DNA from: Chersky-840 sp963764205
Lineage (GTDB): Bacteria > Actinomycetota > Acidimicrobiia > Acidimicrobiales > UBA8190
Assembly (NCBI GenBank): GCA_963764205.1
Contig: CAVXRN010000006.1
Coordinates: 372,001 to 436,000, forward strand
Length of the DNA stretch: 64,000 nucleotides
Direction: 5' to 3'
Shown here one piece after another: positions 36,639-44,480 of this stretch. How positions within the stretch are numbered: the first letter of the stretch is position 1; every line of letters begins with the position of its first letter. Below the pieces are notes generated by a model. The model was not told the DNA's origin. It ran no database searches and was given only the letters and a program-made list of their open reading frames with translations. A program made the translations under genes and the position numbers.

Positions 36639-37961
36639 GTGACCTGGCGTCTGCGGGTGCTGTTCGTGGTTCTCTGTGGGTTGGCCCTGCGCGTCGGCTA
36701 CGTCGTCGCCTACCGGCGCCACGTCACACCCACCGGCGACGCCTTCTACTTCCACTACCAGGCCGACCTGCTGGCCTCGGGCAAGGGCTTCGTCGACCCC
36801 TACTCGCTGTTCTGGGCGCAGCGGGTCGTGCCCGGCGCCACGCACCCCCCGTTGTGGACGCTCGTGGTGGCCCTGACGGCGGCCCTCGGCTCGACCACGT
36901 TCTTCGCCCAGCTCGTGTGGAGCTGTGTCATCGGCGCCGCGTCGGTGGCGGTGGTCGCCGTCGCGGCGCGCGAGGTGGCGGGACCGCGCGCCGGACTCAT
37001 CGCCGCGGTGTTGTGCGCGCTGTACCCCGTGTTCATCGTCGACGACGGGTCGCTCCTGGCCGAGACGTTGGTCGTCCCTCTCGTGGCGCTCGTGGTGTGG
37101 GCGTTCTACCGGCTCTGGCACCGGCCCTCGCTCCCGCGCGCCGCGCTGCTCGGCGCCCTGTGCGCGTTGTGTGCGCTTACGCGTTCGGAGCTCGTGCTCC
37201 TCGTCGTGTTCCTGGCGCTTCCCGCCGGGCTCGCGTGTCGGACGGGCTCGTGGCGGCGGCGCCTGGCGTTGTGCGGCGCGGCGCTGGCGGCGGCCGTGTG
37301 TGTGTTCGCGCCGTGGTGGGCCTACACCGTGCCGCGCTTCTCGCACCCGGAGCTGCTGTCGGACCAATTGGGCGTGACCCTGGCCTCGGCCAATTGCGAC
37401 GCGACGTACAGTGGTCCGCTCCTCGGCTATTGGGACGACAGCTGCGAGGTCGCCATCGTCACCCCCAAGGCCGCCGACGCGTCGGCGCGCGACGCGCTGT
37501 TGCGCCACGACGCGGTCCGCTACGTCGAACATCACGCCGGGCGCACGCCGGTCGTGGTGGCGGCTCGGCTGGGGCGCGCCTTCGGCTTGTTCCGGCCCGG
37601 CCAGCAGATCGACCTCGAGTGGGCGGTGCTGGGCCGGCCCCGGCTGCCAGCGGTCATCGGGCTCGTCTCCTACTACGTGATGGCGCTGCTCGGCGTCCTG
37701 GGTGCGGTGGTCCTGCGCCGGCGCCGACTGCCGCTCCTGCCCTTCGTCGTCATCCTGGGCGAGGTCGTCCTCGTGAGCGCGGCGATCTTCGGCCAGACGC
37801 GCTACCGCACCCCTCTCGACGTCGCCCTCATGATCCTCGCCGCGCTCGCCCTCGACCGTTTCGTCGAGCTCCGATCGCTGCGCACTGCGCGCCGCGCCAG
37901 CGGGGTGCGCCGTGGACGCCACACGCGAGGGGCGGCTGCCATCACGACGTCAGGTCGCTGA
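36639..37961 (+). CDS. Polytopic GT-C-type glycosyltransferase-like membrane protein
   Basis: The 440-residue protein starts at GTG 36639. About ten membrane helices are visible across the length (for example LRVLFVVLCGLALRVGYVV, VVAVAAREVAGPRAGLIAAV). The first loop has an Asp at TPTGDAFYFHYQADLLASGK and a downstream HPPLWTLVVALTAALGS, the pattern of GT39/PMT-like or ArnT-like GT-C enzymes where an early-loop acidic residue is catalytic. These use polyprenyl-phosphate sugars on the outer face of the membrane. Donor and acceptor are unknown. Its end overlaps the convergent flavoprotein gene by 20 bp. Confidence 0.75.
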   Translation: MTWRLRVLFVVLCGLALRVGYVVAYRRHVTPTGDAFYFHYQADLLASGKGFVDPYSLFWAQRVVPGATHPPLWTLVVALTAALGSTTFFAQLVWSCVIGAASVAVVAVAAREVAGPRAGLIAAVLCALYPVFIVDDGSLLAETLVVPLVALVVWAFYRLWHRPSLPRAALLGALCALCALTRSELVLLVVFLALPAGLACRTGSWRRRLALCGAALAAAVCVFAPWWAYTVPRFSHPELLSDQLGVTLASANCDATYSGPLLGYWDDSCEVAIVTPKAADASARDALLRHDAVRYVEHHAGRTPVVVAARLGRAFGLFRPGQQIDLEWAVLGRPRLPAVIGLVSYYVMALLGVLGAVVLRRRRLPLLPFVVILGEVVLVSAAIFGQTRYRTPLDVALMILAALALDRFVELRSLRTARRASGVRRGRHTRGAAAITTSGR

Positions 37962-39318
37962 GCGCGGCCTCCACCGCCCGGTGGAATGTCGGATAGGCGT
38001 AGATCATGCCCTGCAAGGTCGTCACCGGAATCTCGGCGTGGACGGCCAACGTCAGCATCGACAGCACCTCGCCCCCGACCGGTCCGGCCGAGGTGGCACC
38101 CACGAGCACGCCACGGGTGCGGTCCTCGACGAGCTTGACGAACCCCTCGTTGCCCACCTTGTGGATCCATCCCCGCGCCGAGTGGGGGACGGGGTAGCGG
38201 CCCACACGCACGTCGACGCCGTCGGCGCGCGCCGCGGCCTCGCTCAGGCCGACCGAGCCGATCTCGGGATCGGTGAACGTCACGCGCGGCAGCGCGCGGT
38301 AGTCCGTCGGGGCGTGCTCGACGCCCAGGATGTCGGCCACGCAGATGCCCGCCTGGTACATCGCCACATGGGTGAACGCACCCACGCCGGTGACGTCGCC
38401 CACACCCCACACGCCGTCGGTGACGCGCAGGTGCCCGTCGACGGGAAGGCCCTCGCCGTCCTCGTCGATGCCGATGCTCGCTACGTTGAGCGAGGCGAGG
38501 TCGGGTCGGCGGCCCGTGGCGACGAGGAGCCGTGCCCCGGTGACCGGGACCACACCCTCGAGCTCGAGGACGAACCGACCCCCGCCTGCGTCCTCGTGGC
38601 GAACGCCGACGACGCGCGCCGAGGTGTGGACGGCCACACCGTCGCGACGAAGCGCCTCGGCCGCCAGCTCGCCGGCCTCGGGCTCCTCGAGCCCCAGTAA
38701 CCGCTCGGCGCGCTCGACGACCGTCACGTCGGCCCCGAACCGGGCGAAGACCTGGCCCAGCTCGACCCCGACGGCCCCGCCCCCGAGGACGACCAACGAC
38801 GTCGGGACGGTCTCGGTCTCGATCGCCTCGCGGTTGGTCCAGTACCGGCCCTCGAGCTCCGCCAACCCCGGGACGGGCGGCGCCCACGCCTTGGCCCCGG
38901 CCGACACCACCACGGCCCGGCGCGCCTCGAACACGTCGTCGCCGACGTTGACACGGCGCGGACCGTCGAGCCGGCCCCACCCGCGCACGAACCGCCCGCC
39001 TTTGCCCACGAATCGGTCCACGGCCACCTGGTCGTCCCAGTCGTCGGTCGCCTCGGCCCGGATGCGACGCGCCACCGGCGCCCAGTCGGGGCTCACGGTC
39101 GACGCCCCGGCCATGCCCGGGATGCGCCGCGCTTCGGCCAACAGGTTGCCGGCCCGGATCATCATCTTGGAGGGGACGCACCCCCAGTAGGGGCACTCGC
39201 CCCCGAGCAGCCTGCCCTCGACCCCGACGACGGCCAGCCCGGCGTGGGCCAGCCGACCGGCGACCTCCTCGCCGCCGGGACCCATCCCGAGGACCACCAC
39301 GTCCACCAGCTCGGTCAC
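37942..39318 (-). CDS. Pyridine-nucleotide-disulfide oxidoreductase (lipoamide dehydrogenase / mercuric-reductase-like)
   Basis: The 458-residue flavoprotein starts at GTG 39318 after GGGAGGCACC. The FAD motif is VVLGMGPGGEEVAGRLAHAG; the redox-active Cys pair is in GGECPYWGCVPSKMMIRAG (CxxxxC), with Tyr/Trp inside the loop. The NAD(P) motif is LVVLGGGAVGVELGQVFARF. The C-terminal dimer domain has FTDPEIGSVGLSEA and the active-site region at AYPTFHRAVEAAL. The His-x4-Glu of true E3 enzymes appears as HRAVEA. Similar proteins are annotated as E3 or mercuric reductase without proof; no lipoyl-dependent complex is nearby, so the substrate is unknown. Confidence 0.88.
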   Translation of the reverse strand: MTELVDVVVLGMGPGGEEVAGRLAHAGLAVVGVEGRLLGGECPYWGCVPSKMMIRAGNLLAEARRIPGMAGASTVSPDWAPVARRIRAEATDDWDDQVAVDRFVGKGGRFVRGWGRLDGPRRVNVGDDVFEARRAVVVSAGAKAWAPPVPGLAELEGRYWTNREAIETETVPTSLVVLGGGAVGVELGQVFARFGADVTVVERAERLLGLEEPEAGELAAEALRRDGVAVHTSARVVGVRHEDAGGGRFVLELEGVVPVTGARLLVATGRRPDLASLNVASIGIDEDGEGLPVDGHLRVTDGVWGVGDVTGVGAFTHVAMYQAGICVADILGVEHAPTDYRALPRVTFTDPEIGSVGLSEAAARADGVDVRVGRYPVPHSARGWIHKVGNEGFVKLVEDRTRGVLVGATSAGPVGGEVLSMLTLAVHAEIPVTTLQGMIYAYPTFHRAVEAALSDLTS

Positions 39319-39465
39319 GGTGCCTCCCGGTCCGGCGTCGACCCCGACGAACCGGCGGCTCCGAACCTATCGGCCCCGTCTGGGCACGACCCCAGCACCG
39401 CACGTCCGAACGGCGGCCGACAGGGGCCGTTAGCCTCTAGCCGGTACGGGCCGTCGAGGACCAAA

Positions 39466-39888
39466 TTGGCCACTGTGCTGACGGACGCGGAGGGGCTCGA
39501 AGTCCTCGTCGCGGAACAGTGCCTCGAGCTCTTGGACCGTGCCCGCCTGGGTCGCATCGCCGTCACCATCGGGGCCGTCCCTGCCATCTTCCCCGTCCAC
39601 TACCGGCTGCTCGACGGCCACATCGTCTTCCGCACCGGCAAGGGCGCCGACCTCCACACCGCCTCGGCCAACACCGTCGTCGCCTTCGAGGTCGACGACG
39701 TCGACGCCTCGTGGGACCACGGCTGGAGCGTGCTCGTCGTGGGGGTGGCCCGAGTGATCCGAGACGACGCGGCCATCTCGGACGCGCTCGATCAGGCCCC
39801 CAACCTGTGGGACGGGGGCGTGGGCGCGCACGTCATCTCGATCCTCCCCGCCTTCGTCTCGGGTCGCCGCTTCGTCCCCGCCGCCTGA
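39466..39888 (+). CDS. Pyridoxamine 5'-phosphate oxidase-like flavin-binding protein
   Basis: The 140-residue protein begins at TTG 39466, chosen because GAGGA sits 5 nt before it; GTG 39475 is an alternative. The split-barrel fold is seen in LDRARLGRIAVTIGAVPAIF, PVHYRLLDGHIVFRTGKGAD, VVAFEVDDVDASWDHGWSVL and VVGVARVI. This is the pattern of PNPOx-like/F420 or FMN-binding proteins that begin with a Cys/Leu-rich helix (EQCLELLDRARLGRIAV). It may use FMN, F420 or heme; the ligand is not decided by sequence. Cytosolic. It is convergent with the SDR gene, 18 bp apart. Confidence 0.8.
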   Translation: MATVLTDAEGLEVLVAEQCLELLDRARLGRIAVTIGAVPAIFPVHYRLLDGHIVFRTGKGADLHTASANTVVAFEVDDVDASWDHGWSVLVVGVARVIRDDAAISDALDQAPNLWDGGVGAHVISILPAFVSGRRFVPAA

Positions 39889-39906
39889 TCGCTTCAGACG
39901 CCGGGT

Positions 39907-40713
39907 TCAGGAGACGGCGTCAGGAGACGGCAGATCCTTGGCGTGGCCGAGGCCCACCATGAGGTCGACCCATCCCTGCAGGTCAGCGTTCTTCAGGTCG
40001 ACGTGCGCCTTGAGGTCGGCCGGGACGAAGAACTCGAGGCCGTCGGTCTCGAGCGCGTCGACGATCCCGGCCGCGCACTCCTCGGCGGTGGCGAACTCGG
40101 CGCCGGGCAACCCGGGGAGCTCACCGGGTTGAGGCACCCAGATCTCCGTGGCGATGGCGCCGGGCTGGATCAACTTGACCTCGATGGGCGTGTCCGCCAA
40201 GTCCATCGCAGCCACCTCGGTCCACCCCGTCATGGCGAACTTCGCGGCGCAGTACGCCGACTCGTGGACGATCCCGAACCGGCCACCGCCGCTGGCGACG
40301 TTCACGATGGTGCCCGAGCCGCGCTCGAGCATGCGCGGAAGCACCGCCAGGTTCATGCGGATGGGCGACATGAAGTTCGTCCGCATCACCACGTCGAGGT
40401 CCTCGGGCGTGTGATCGGTGACGACCTTGCGTTTGCCGAGCGCGGCGTTGTTCACGAGGCAGTCGAGCGCGCCGAACGCCTCCCACGCGTCGGCCACCAG
40501 TTGCACCGCCGCGTCCACGTCGGACAGGTCGACGACCCACATCTGCGATCGCGGCGCGTGCTCCCGGCACCGGGCCAATGTTTCTTCCAGCCGGTCCCGA
40601 CGCCGCGCCGCGACGCCGACGGTGGCCCCGCGTTGCGCCAACATGGGTGCGAGCGCTTGGCCGATCCCCGACGACGCCCCCGTCACGAGGATGTTCGCGC
40701 CTTCGATTCTCAT
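39907..40713 (-). CDS. Short-chain dehydrogenase/reductase
   Basis: The 268-residue protein starts at ATG 40713 (RIEGANILVTGASSGIGQAL). The cofactor loop is TGASSGIG; the NNAG equivalent is NNAALGKRK; catalytic Ser is in VNVASGGGRFG, and the YxxxK pair in SAYCAAKFAMTGWTEVAAMD. Classical SDR length, about 250, with a short C-terminal extension. An Arg pair after strand 2 (VAARRRDR) suggests NADP preference. The substrate is unknown. It lies 37 bp downstream of the HU gene on the same strand, which may or may not be meaningful. Confidence 0.92.
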   Translation of the reverse strand: MRIEGANILVTGASSGIGQALAPMLAQRGATVGVAARRRDRLEETLARCREHAPRSQMWVVDLSDVDAAVQLVADAWEAFGALDCLVNNAALGKRKVVTDHTPEDLDVVMRTNFMSPIRMNLAVLPRMLERGSGTIVNVASGGGRFGIVHESAYCAAKFAMTGWTEVAAMDLADTPIEVKLIQPGAIATEIWVPQPGELPGLPGAEFATAEECAAGIVDALETDGLEFFVPADLKAHVDLKNADLQGWVDLMVGLGHAKDLPSPDAVS

Positions 40714-40750
40714 CGTGCTGTGACGAGCCCCCGAAAGGGCCCGCGTGCCG

Positions 40751-41278
40751 CTACCGCCGGCGGGCGGTCGTCTTCTTGGCGGTGCGACGAACCGGAGCCT
40801 TCTTGGCCGTGGTCCGGCGCGCCGGCGCCTTGCGAGCCGGAGCCCGCTTGGTGGCGGCCTTCTTGGCCGGCGCCCGCTTCTTGGCGACCTTGCGGGCCGG
40901 GGCGGCCTTGCGCGGCGCGGCGACAGCGGCGGTCTTGCCCGCGGCGCGCACGGCCTCGTCACTCGTCGGGAACGCACCACGCTTCAACCGCGGCGCGGTA
41001 GCCGGGGCCATCACGGCGTCCTTGAACGCCTTCACCGGAGTGATGCGCGCCTTCTTGGAGGCCTTGATGCGGATCGCCTCCCCCGTCGCGGGGTTGCGGC
41101 CCATGCGGGCGGGGCGGTTGACCTTGACGAACTTGGCGAACCCGGTGATCGCCACCGGCTCCCCCTGAGACACGACCGCGGTCACGACTTCGGTGAACCC
41201 TTCGAGGACTGCAGACGTCGTCTTGAGGTCTACATCCGCGTGTACGGCCACCGCTTTGGCAAGCTCTCTTTTGTTCAT
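40751..41278 (-). CDS. hup: HU-family nucleoid protein with Lys/Arg-rich tail
   Basis: The 175-residue protein starts MNKRELAKAVAVHADVDLKT. Residues 1-90 are a full HU domain (VLEGFTEVVTAVVSQGEPVA, GFAKFVKVNRPARMGRNPAT, IRIKASKKARITPVKAFKDA). The tail (about 100-175) is built of AxKKA/PARK-type repeats, as in mycobacterial HupB and streptomycete HupS, and binds DNA in a histone-H1-like way (family knowledge). Upstream on the minus strand is an A-rich stretch (runs of 7 and 6 A) that may act as an UP-element in this GC-rich DNA. Confidence 0.95.
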   Translation of the reverse strand: MNKRELAKAVAVHADVDLKTTSAVLEGFTEVVTAVVSQGEPVAITGFAKFVKVNRPARMGRNPATGEAIRIKASKKARITPVKAFKDAVMAPATAPRLKRGAFPTSDEAVRAAGKTAAVAAPRKAAPARKVAKKRAPAKKAATKRAPARKAPARRTTAKKAPVRRTAKKTTARRR

Positions 41279-41349
41279 AGCGGCCTATTGTGCTCTACGC
41301 GCGGGGCGACGCGCCAAAGGAACGCCCGTTTTTTCGATGTTTTTTTGAA

Positions 41350-44319
41350 TTACCGCCCCAGTATCCATCGAACGGTCTTTGTCGTGCTCCGTATCAACGC
41401 GGCGTCGAACAGCGGGAAACGAGCGCCGATCCGGCGCGATGACGATGCAGTGTGCAACGTCTGCGTCTCCTGCACGTCGCCACCGCGCGGCACTTCCGAC
41501 AGCGCCCCGGCGTATCCCAGGCGGCCCCACACGCGTCGAGGGGCGCTCACGAGCACGAGCAGCACCAGCCCCACGAGCATGAGCAGAGCGCCGAGCTCGG
41601 CCGTCCACGCATCGCCCGTCCCCGGGCCCGTGAACGCCAGAGACCCACTCGATGCTTGCGGTGTCGAACTACTTCCCGAGCTACCTCCCGAGCCCGCACC
41701 GCCACCCGACCCCGAAGCCGTCGACACCGCCGCCGTCGTCGTTGTGGGCGCCGGCGTCGTCGTGGTTGTGGGCGCAACGGTTGTCGGCGTCGATGTCACC
41801 GTCGTGGAGGGGGAGATCGTTGTCGGCCCTGTCGTCGTGGACGTCGGAGGAAGACCGGTCGTGGTCGTCGTCGACGGGGTGGTCGTGGTGGGGGGCGTGG
41901 TTGTCGCGCCGGGGTCGGCCAGCGTCAGGAGCTGGCCCGCACCCGACTCGTCGGACCCCGCCGCGAAGCAGGCGGCTGTCGACGGGCACGCCATGCCCGC
42001 CACGGCGCCGGTCGTCGCCGGTATCGCCTGCAACGCCCAGGTCGTACCCCCATCCGCGCTGGCGAGGATCTGAGCACCGCTGCCCGTGGAGGCCAGCACC
42101 GTGGTGGTCGCCGTGGCGGTGTTCGCCGTGGCGGTGTTCGCCGTGGCGGTGGCATGCAGCCCATCCCCGACGAGAGACCGCCCCTCGATTCGTCCGTGCT
42201 CGAGGGACCCGAGGGACCCGAGGGACCCGAGGGACACGAGCGGCTCGATGGAATGTCCGCTCCGGGCCATCCCTGCCAACAACGTGCGCTCGACCTCTCC
42301 GACCCCTCCGACGCCTCCGATGACGGTCGAATCGAAGGTCTCGCCCGACACGAAGCAGACCGACGTGGTTGCAAGGCATGCCGCGCTCTGGAGGTTGCCG
42401 GTGTCCGAGGGCAGGACCTGTGTCTGCCAGGTCGTGCCACCGTCGGCGGTCGTGAGCAGGGCCGGGCCCAGGCCCGAGTCGAGATCGAAGCTCCCCTGCC
42501 CCACTGCCAGGCACGACGTGGCGGACTGGCACGTCACCCCGGTCAGGTCCGAGGCGTCGGCCGGGACGACCTGCGAGGCCCAGTCGGCGCCACCGTCGGC
42601 GGTGGTGAGGATCTCAGCGGTTCCGAGGTCGGTTTCGAGGTCGCTGATCCCGACGGCCACGCACGTCGAGGCCGTCGGGCAGCTCACCGCGCTGAGCGGC
42701 CCGCTATCGGACGGCACCGTGGCGGCGACCCACGTCGCGCCCCCGTCCGACGTGGTGACTGCGGTCCCGGTGGAGAAGTCCGGGCTGGCCCCCACCGCCA
42801 CGCACGCCGTAGTGGACGAGCAGTCGATCCCGAGAACGAGTCCCGTCCCCGCCGGCACGGTCTGCGCCGTCCAGGTCGTCCCGCCATCGGTGGTGCTCAG
42901 GACCTCGCCGCTCAACGAGCCCGAATCGGAGGTGATCGCCGCCGCGCTGACTCCGACCATGAAGCACGTCGTGGCCGACGGGCACTCCAGATCTCCGAGC
43001 AGGGCGACGTCCGCCGGTAGGGACTTCGCCGCCCATGTCACCCCCCCGTCCGTGGTGACCTCGACGATGGGCCCGTTCGACGAGATGCCCGACGCGAAGC
43101 AGTCGGTCGCCGTCGGGCAGCTGATGGCGCCGAATCCCCCCGTCCCCGCCGGCATGGTCCCAGCCGCCCAGGTCGCGCCCCCGTCGGTGGTGCTCACCGT
43201 GCCACCCATGCCGAAGACGTCGAGGCCGGAGGCCACGCACGTCGTCGTCGACGGGCAGTCGATCCCGCTCAGCGCGAGCGTGCCCGAGGGCAGGGCCTGG
43301 GTGACCCAGGTCGTTCCGCCGTCCGTGCTGCGCAGTGCGAGGGAGTCGCCGTTTTCGTCGAATCCCAGTGCCGTGCACACGGTGGAGGCGGCGCAGCTCA
43401 CCGCCTGGAGCTCGCCGGCCGCCGCTGCCGCCGGCACCGTCTGGGCCGTCCACGTGGATCCCCCGTCGGTCGACGTGTCGATCTCGGCCCCCGACGAGTC
43501 TTGGTTGGTTCCCACCGCCACGCACGCCGTCGACGTCGGGCACGACACGCCCGAGAGGTCCCCGGCGCTGTCGGGCAGGGTCCCCGTCGACCAGGTGGCG
43601 CCGCCGTCGGCCGTGGAGATCGCCTCGGCGAGGTCACCCGAACCATCGGTTCCGATCGCCACACACGATGTCGCCGTTGCACACGACACCGCGTTGAGCG
43701 GCCCGATGTCGGCGGGGACACTCTGGTTCTCCCACGTCACGCCACCGTCGGTGCTGGTCAGGATCACGCCCACGGAGAACTCGGCGTCGGTTCCCACGGC
43801 CACGCACGACGTCGCTGTGGGGCAGCTCACGCTGTCGAGGAGCCCGGTATCTGCGGGAGGCGTCTGGCCGACCCAGGTGACGCCCCCGTCGGCGCTGGTG
43901 GCGATGCTCGCGCCCTCGAGGGTGGCGTCGGCACCCACGGCCACGCACGACGTCGCCGTGGGGCAGCTCACATCGGCGAGGGGTCCGGTCGCGGTGGGGG
44001 CGTTCTGGGTCACCCACGACGCGCCGGCGTCGCTGCTGGTCACGATCTGGGAGGACGTGAACGAAGACGTGAACCCGACCGCGACGCACGCCGTCGTGGT
44101 GGCGCAGCTCACGCCGTCCAGCCCGCCGACCGGTGGTGTGAACGACGCGCTCACCTGCCAGCCCGACGGCGACGCCCCGGCCAGTGTCGTGACGAGCATC
44201 CCGGCGCCCACCGCGATCACCGTGCTCGCAATCACTTGGCCAATGAGGCGGTAACGATGCACCCGACGCACAGAGGGCGCGCCGCTGCCCGGATCAGAAC
44301 AACGCTGTCGTCGGCCCAC
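41350..44319 (-). CDS. LAFTG surface protein A with 14 Asp-box/Ycf48-like repeats
   Basis: GTG 44319 is chosen because GGGGGGTGGGACC precedes it and the paralog has its ATG at the matching place; 989 residues. A signal segment (YRLIGQVIASTVIAVGAGML) is followed by 14 repeats of about 47 residues: VSCPTATSCVAVG...TSTDGGVTW...VPA, each with a CX5C-type Cys pair and an SxDGGxTW Asp-box, predicted to form a beta-propeller stack. Between repeats 13 and 14 lies an irregular insert (SLGSLGSLGSL, ATANTATANTATA). A Thr/Ser/Pro-rich stalk leads to SLAFTG, a membrane helix and a basic tail, i.e. a class E (LAxTG) sortase signal. Function is unknown; wall-anchored adhesion or sensing is inference. Confidence 0.85.
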   Translation of the reverse strand: MGRRQRCSDPGSGAPSVRRVHRYRLIGQVIASTVIAVGAGMLVTTLAGASPSGWQVSASFTPPVGGLDGVSCATTTACVAVGFTSSFTSSQIVTSSDAGASWVTQNAPTATGPLADVSCPTATSCVAVGADATLEGASIATSADGGVTWVGQTPPADTGLLDSVSCPTATSCVAVGTDAEFSVGVILTSTDGGVTWENQSVPADIGPLNAVSCATATSCVAIGTDGSGDLAEAISTADGGATWSTGTLPDSAGDLSGVSCPTSTACVAVGTNQDSSGAEIDTSTDGGSTWTAQTVPAAAAAGELQAVSCAASTVCTALGFDENGDSLALRSTDGGTTWVTQALPSGTLALSGIDCPSTTTCVASGLDVFGMGGTVSTTDGGATWAAGTMPAGTGGFGAISCPTATDCFASGISSNGPIVEVTTDGGVTWAAKSLPADVALLGDLECPSATTCFMVGVSAAAITSDSGSLSGEVLSTTDGGTTWTAQTVPAGTGLVLGIDCSSTTACVAVGASPDFSTGTAVTTSDGGATWVAATVPSDSGPLSAVSCPTASTCVAVGISDLETDLGTAEILTTADGGADWASQVVPADASDLTGVTCQSATSCLAVGQGSFDLDSGLGPALLTTADGGTTWQTQVLPSDTGNLQSAACLATTSVCFVSGETFDSTVIGGVGGVGEVERTLLAGMARSGHSIEPLVSLGSLGSLGSLEHGRIEGRSLVGDGLHATATANTATANTATATTTVLASTGSGAQILASADGGTTWALQAIPATTGAVAGMACPSTAACFAAGSDESGAGQLLTLADPGATTTPPTTTTPSTTTTTGLPPTSTTTGPTTISPSTTVTSTPTTVAPTTTTTPAPTTTTAAVSTASGSGGGAGSGGSSGSSSTPQASSGSLAFTGPGTGDAWTAELGALLMLVGLVLLVLVSAPRRVWGRLGYAGALSEVPRGGDVQETQTLHTASSSRRIGARFPLFDAALIRSTTKTVRWILGR
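42113..42240 (-). repeat. Short tandem repeats inside the insert of surface protein A
   Basis: Two runs lie here: a 15-bp unit (GTGGCGGTGTTCGCC) at about 42113-42150, coding ATANT, and a 9-bp unit (GAGGGACCC) at about 42202-42235, coding SLG. They occupy the non-conserved insert between repeats 13 and 14 and keep the frame. Confidence 0.8.
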
Positions 44320-44368
44320 GGTCCCACCCCCCCGGCGATCCCATGGGAGGGGCCGACCCGGTGGAGGC

Positions 44369-44397
44369 ACGATACCCACGTTGTCCTGGACTTTCAA
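44369..44397 (-). promoter_or_regulatory. Promoter of surface protein A (TTGAAA-N17-TATCGT)
   Basis: On the minus strand TTGAAA (44392-44397) and TATCGT (44369-44374) are 17 nt apart, followed by a leader of about 50 nt with a G-rich stretch before the GTG. The paralog upstream has the same arrangement. Confidence 0.7.
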
Positions 44398-44480
44398 TGG
44401 GCGTCGTCGGAGCATGATCGGTGAGCCCGCCGTGGTCGAGCACCGGAACGGTCACGCCCGTGTCACCGGTGCTTTGTGGT

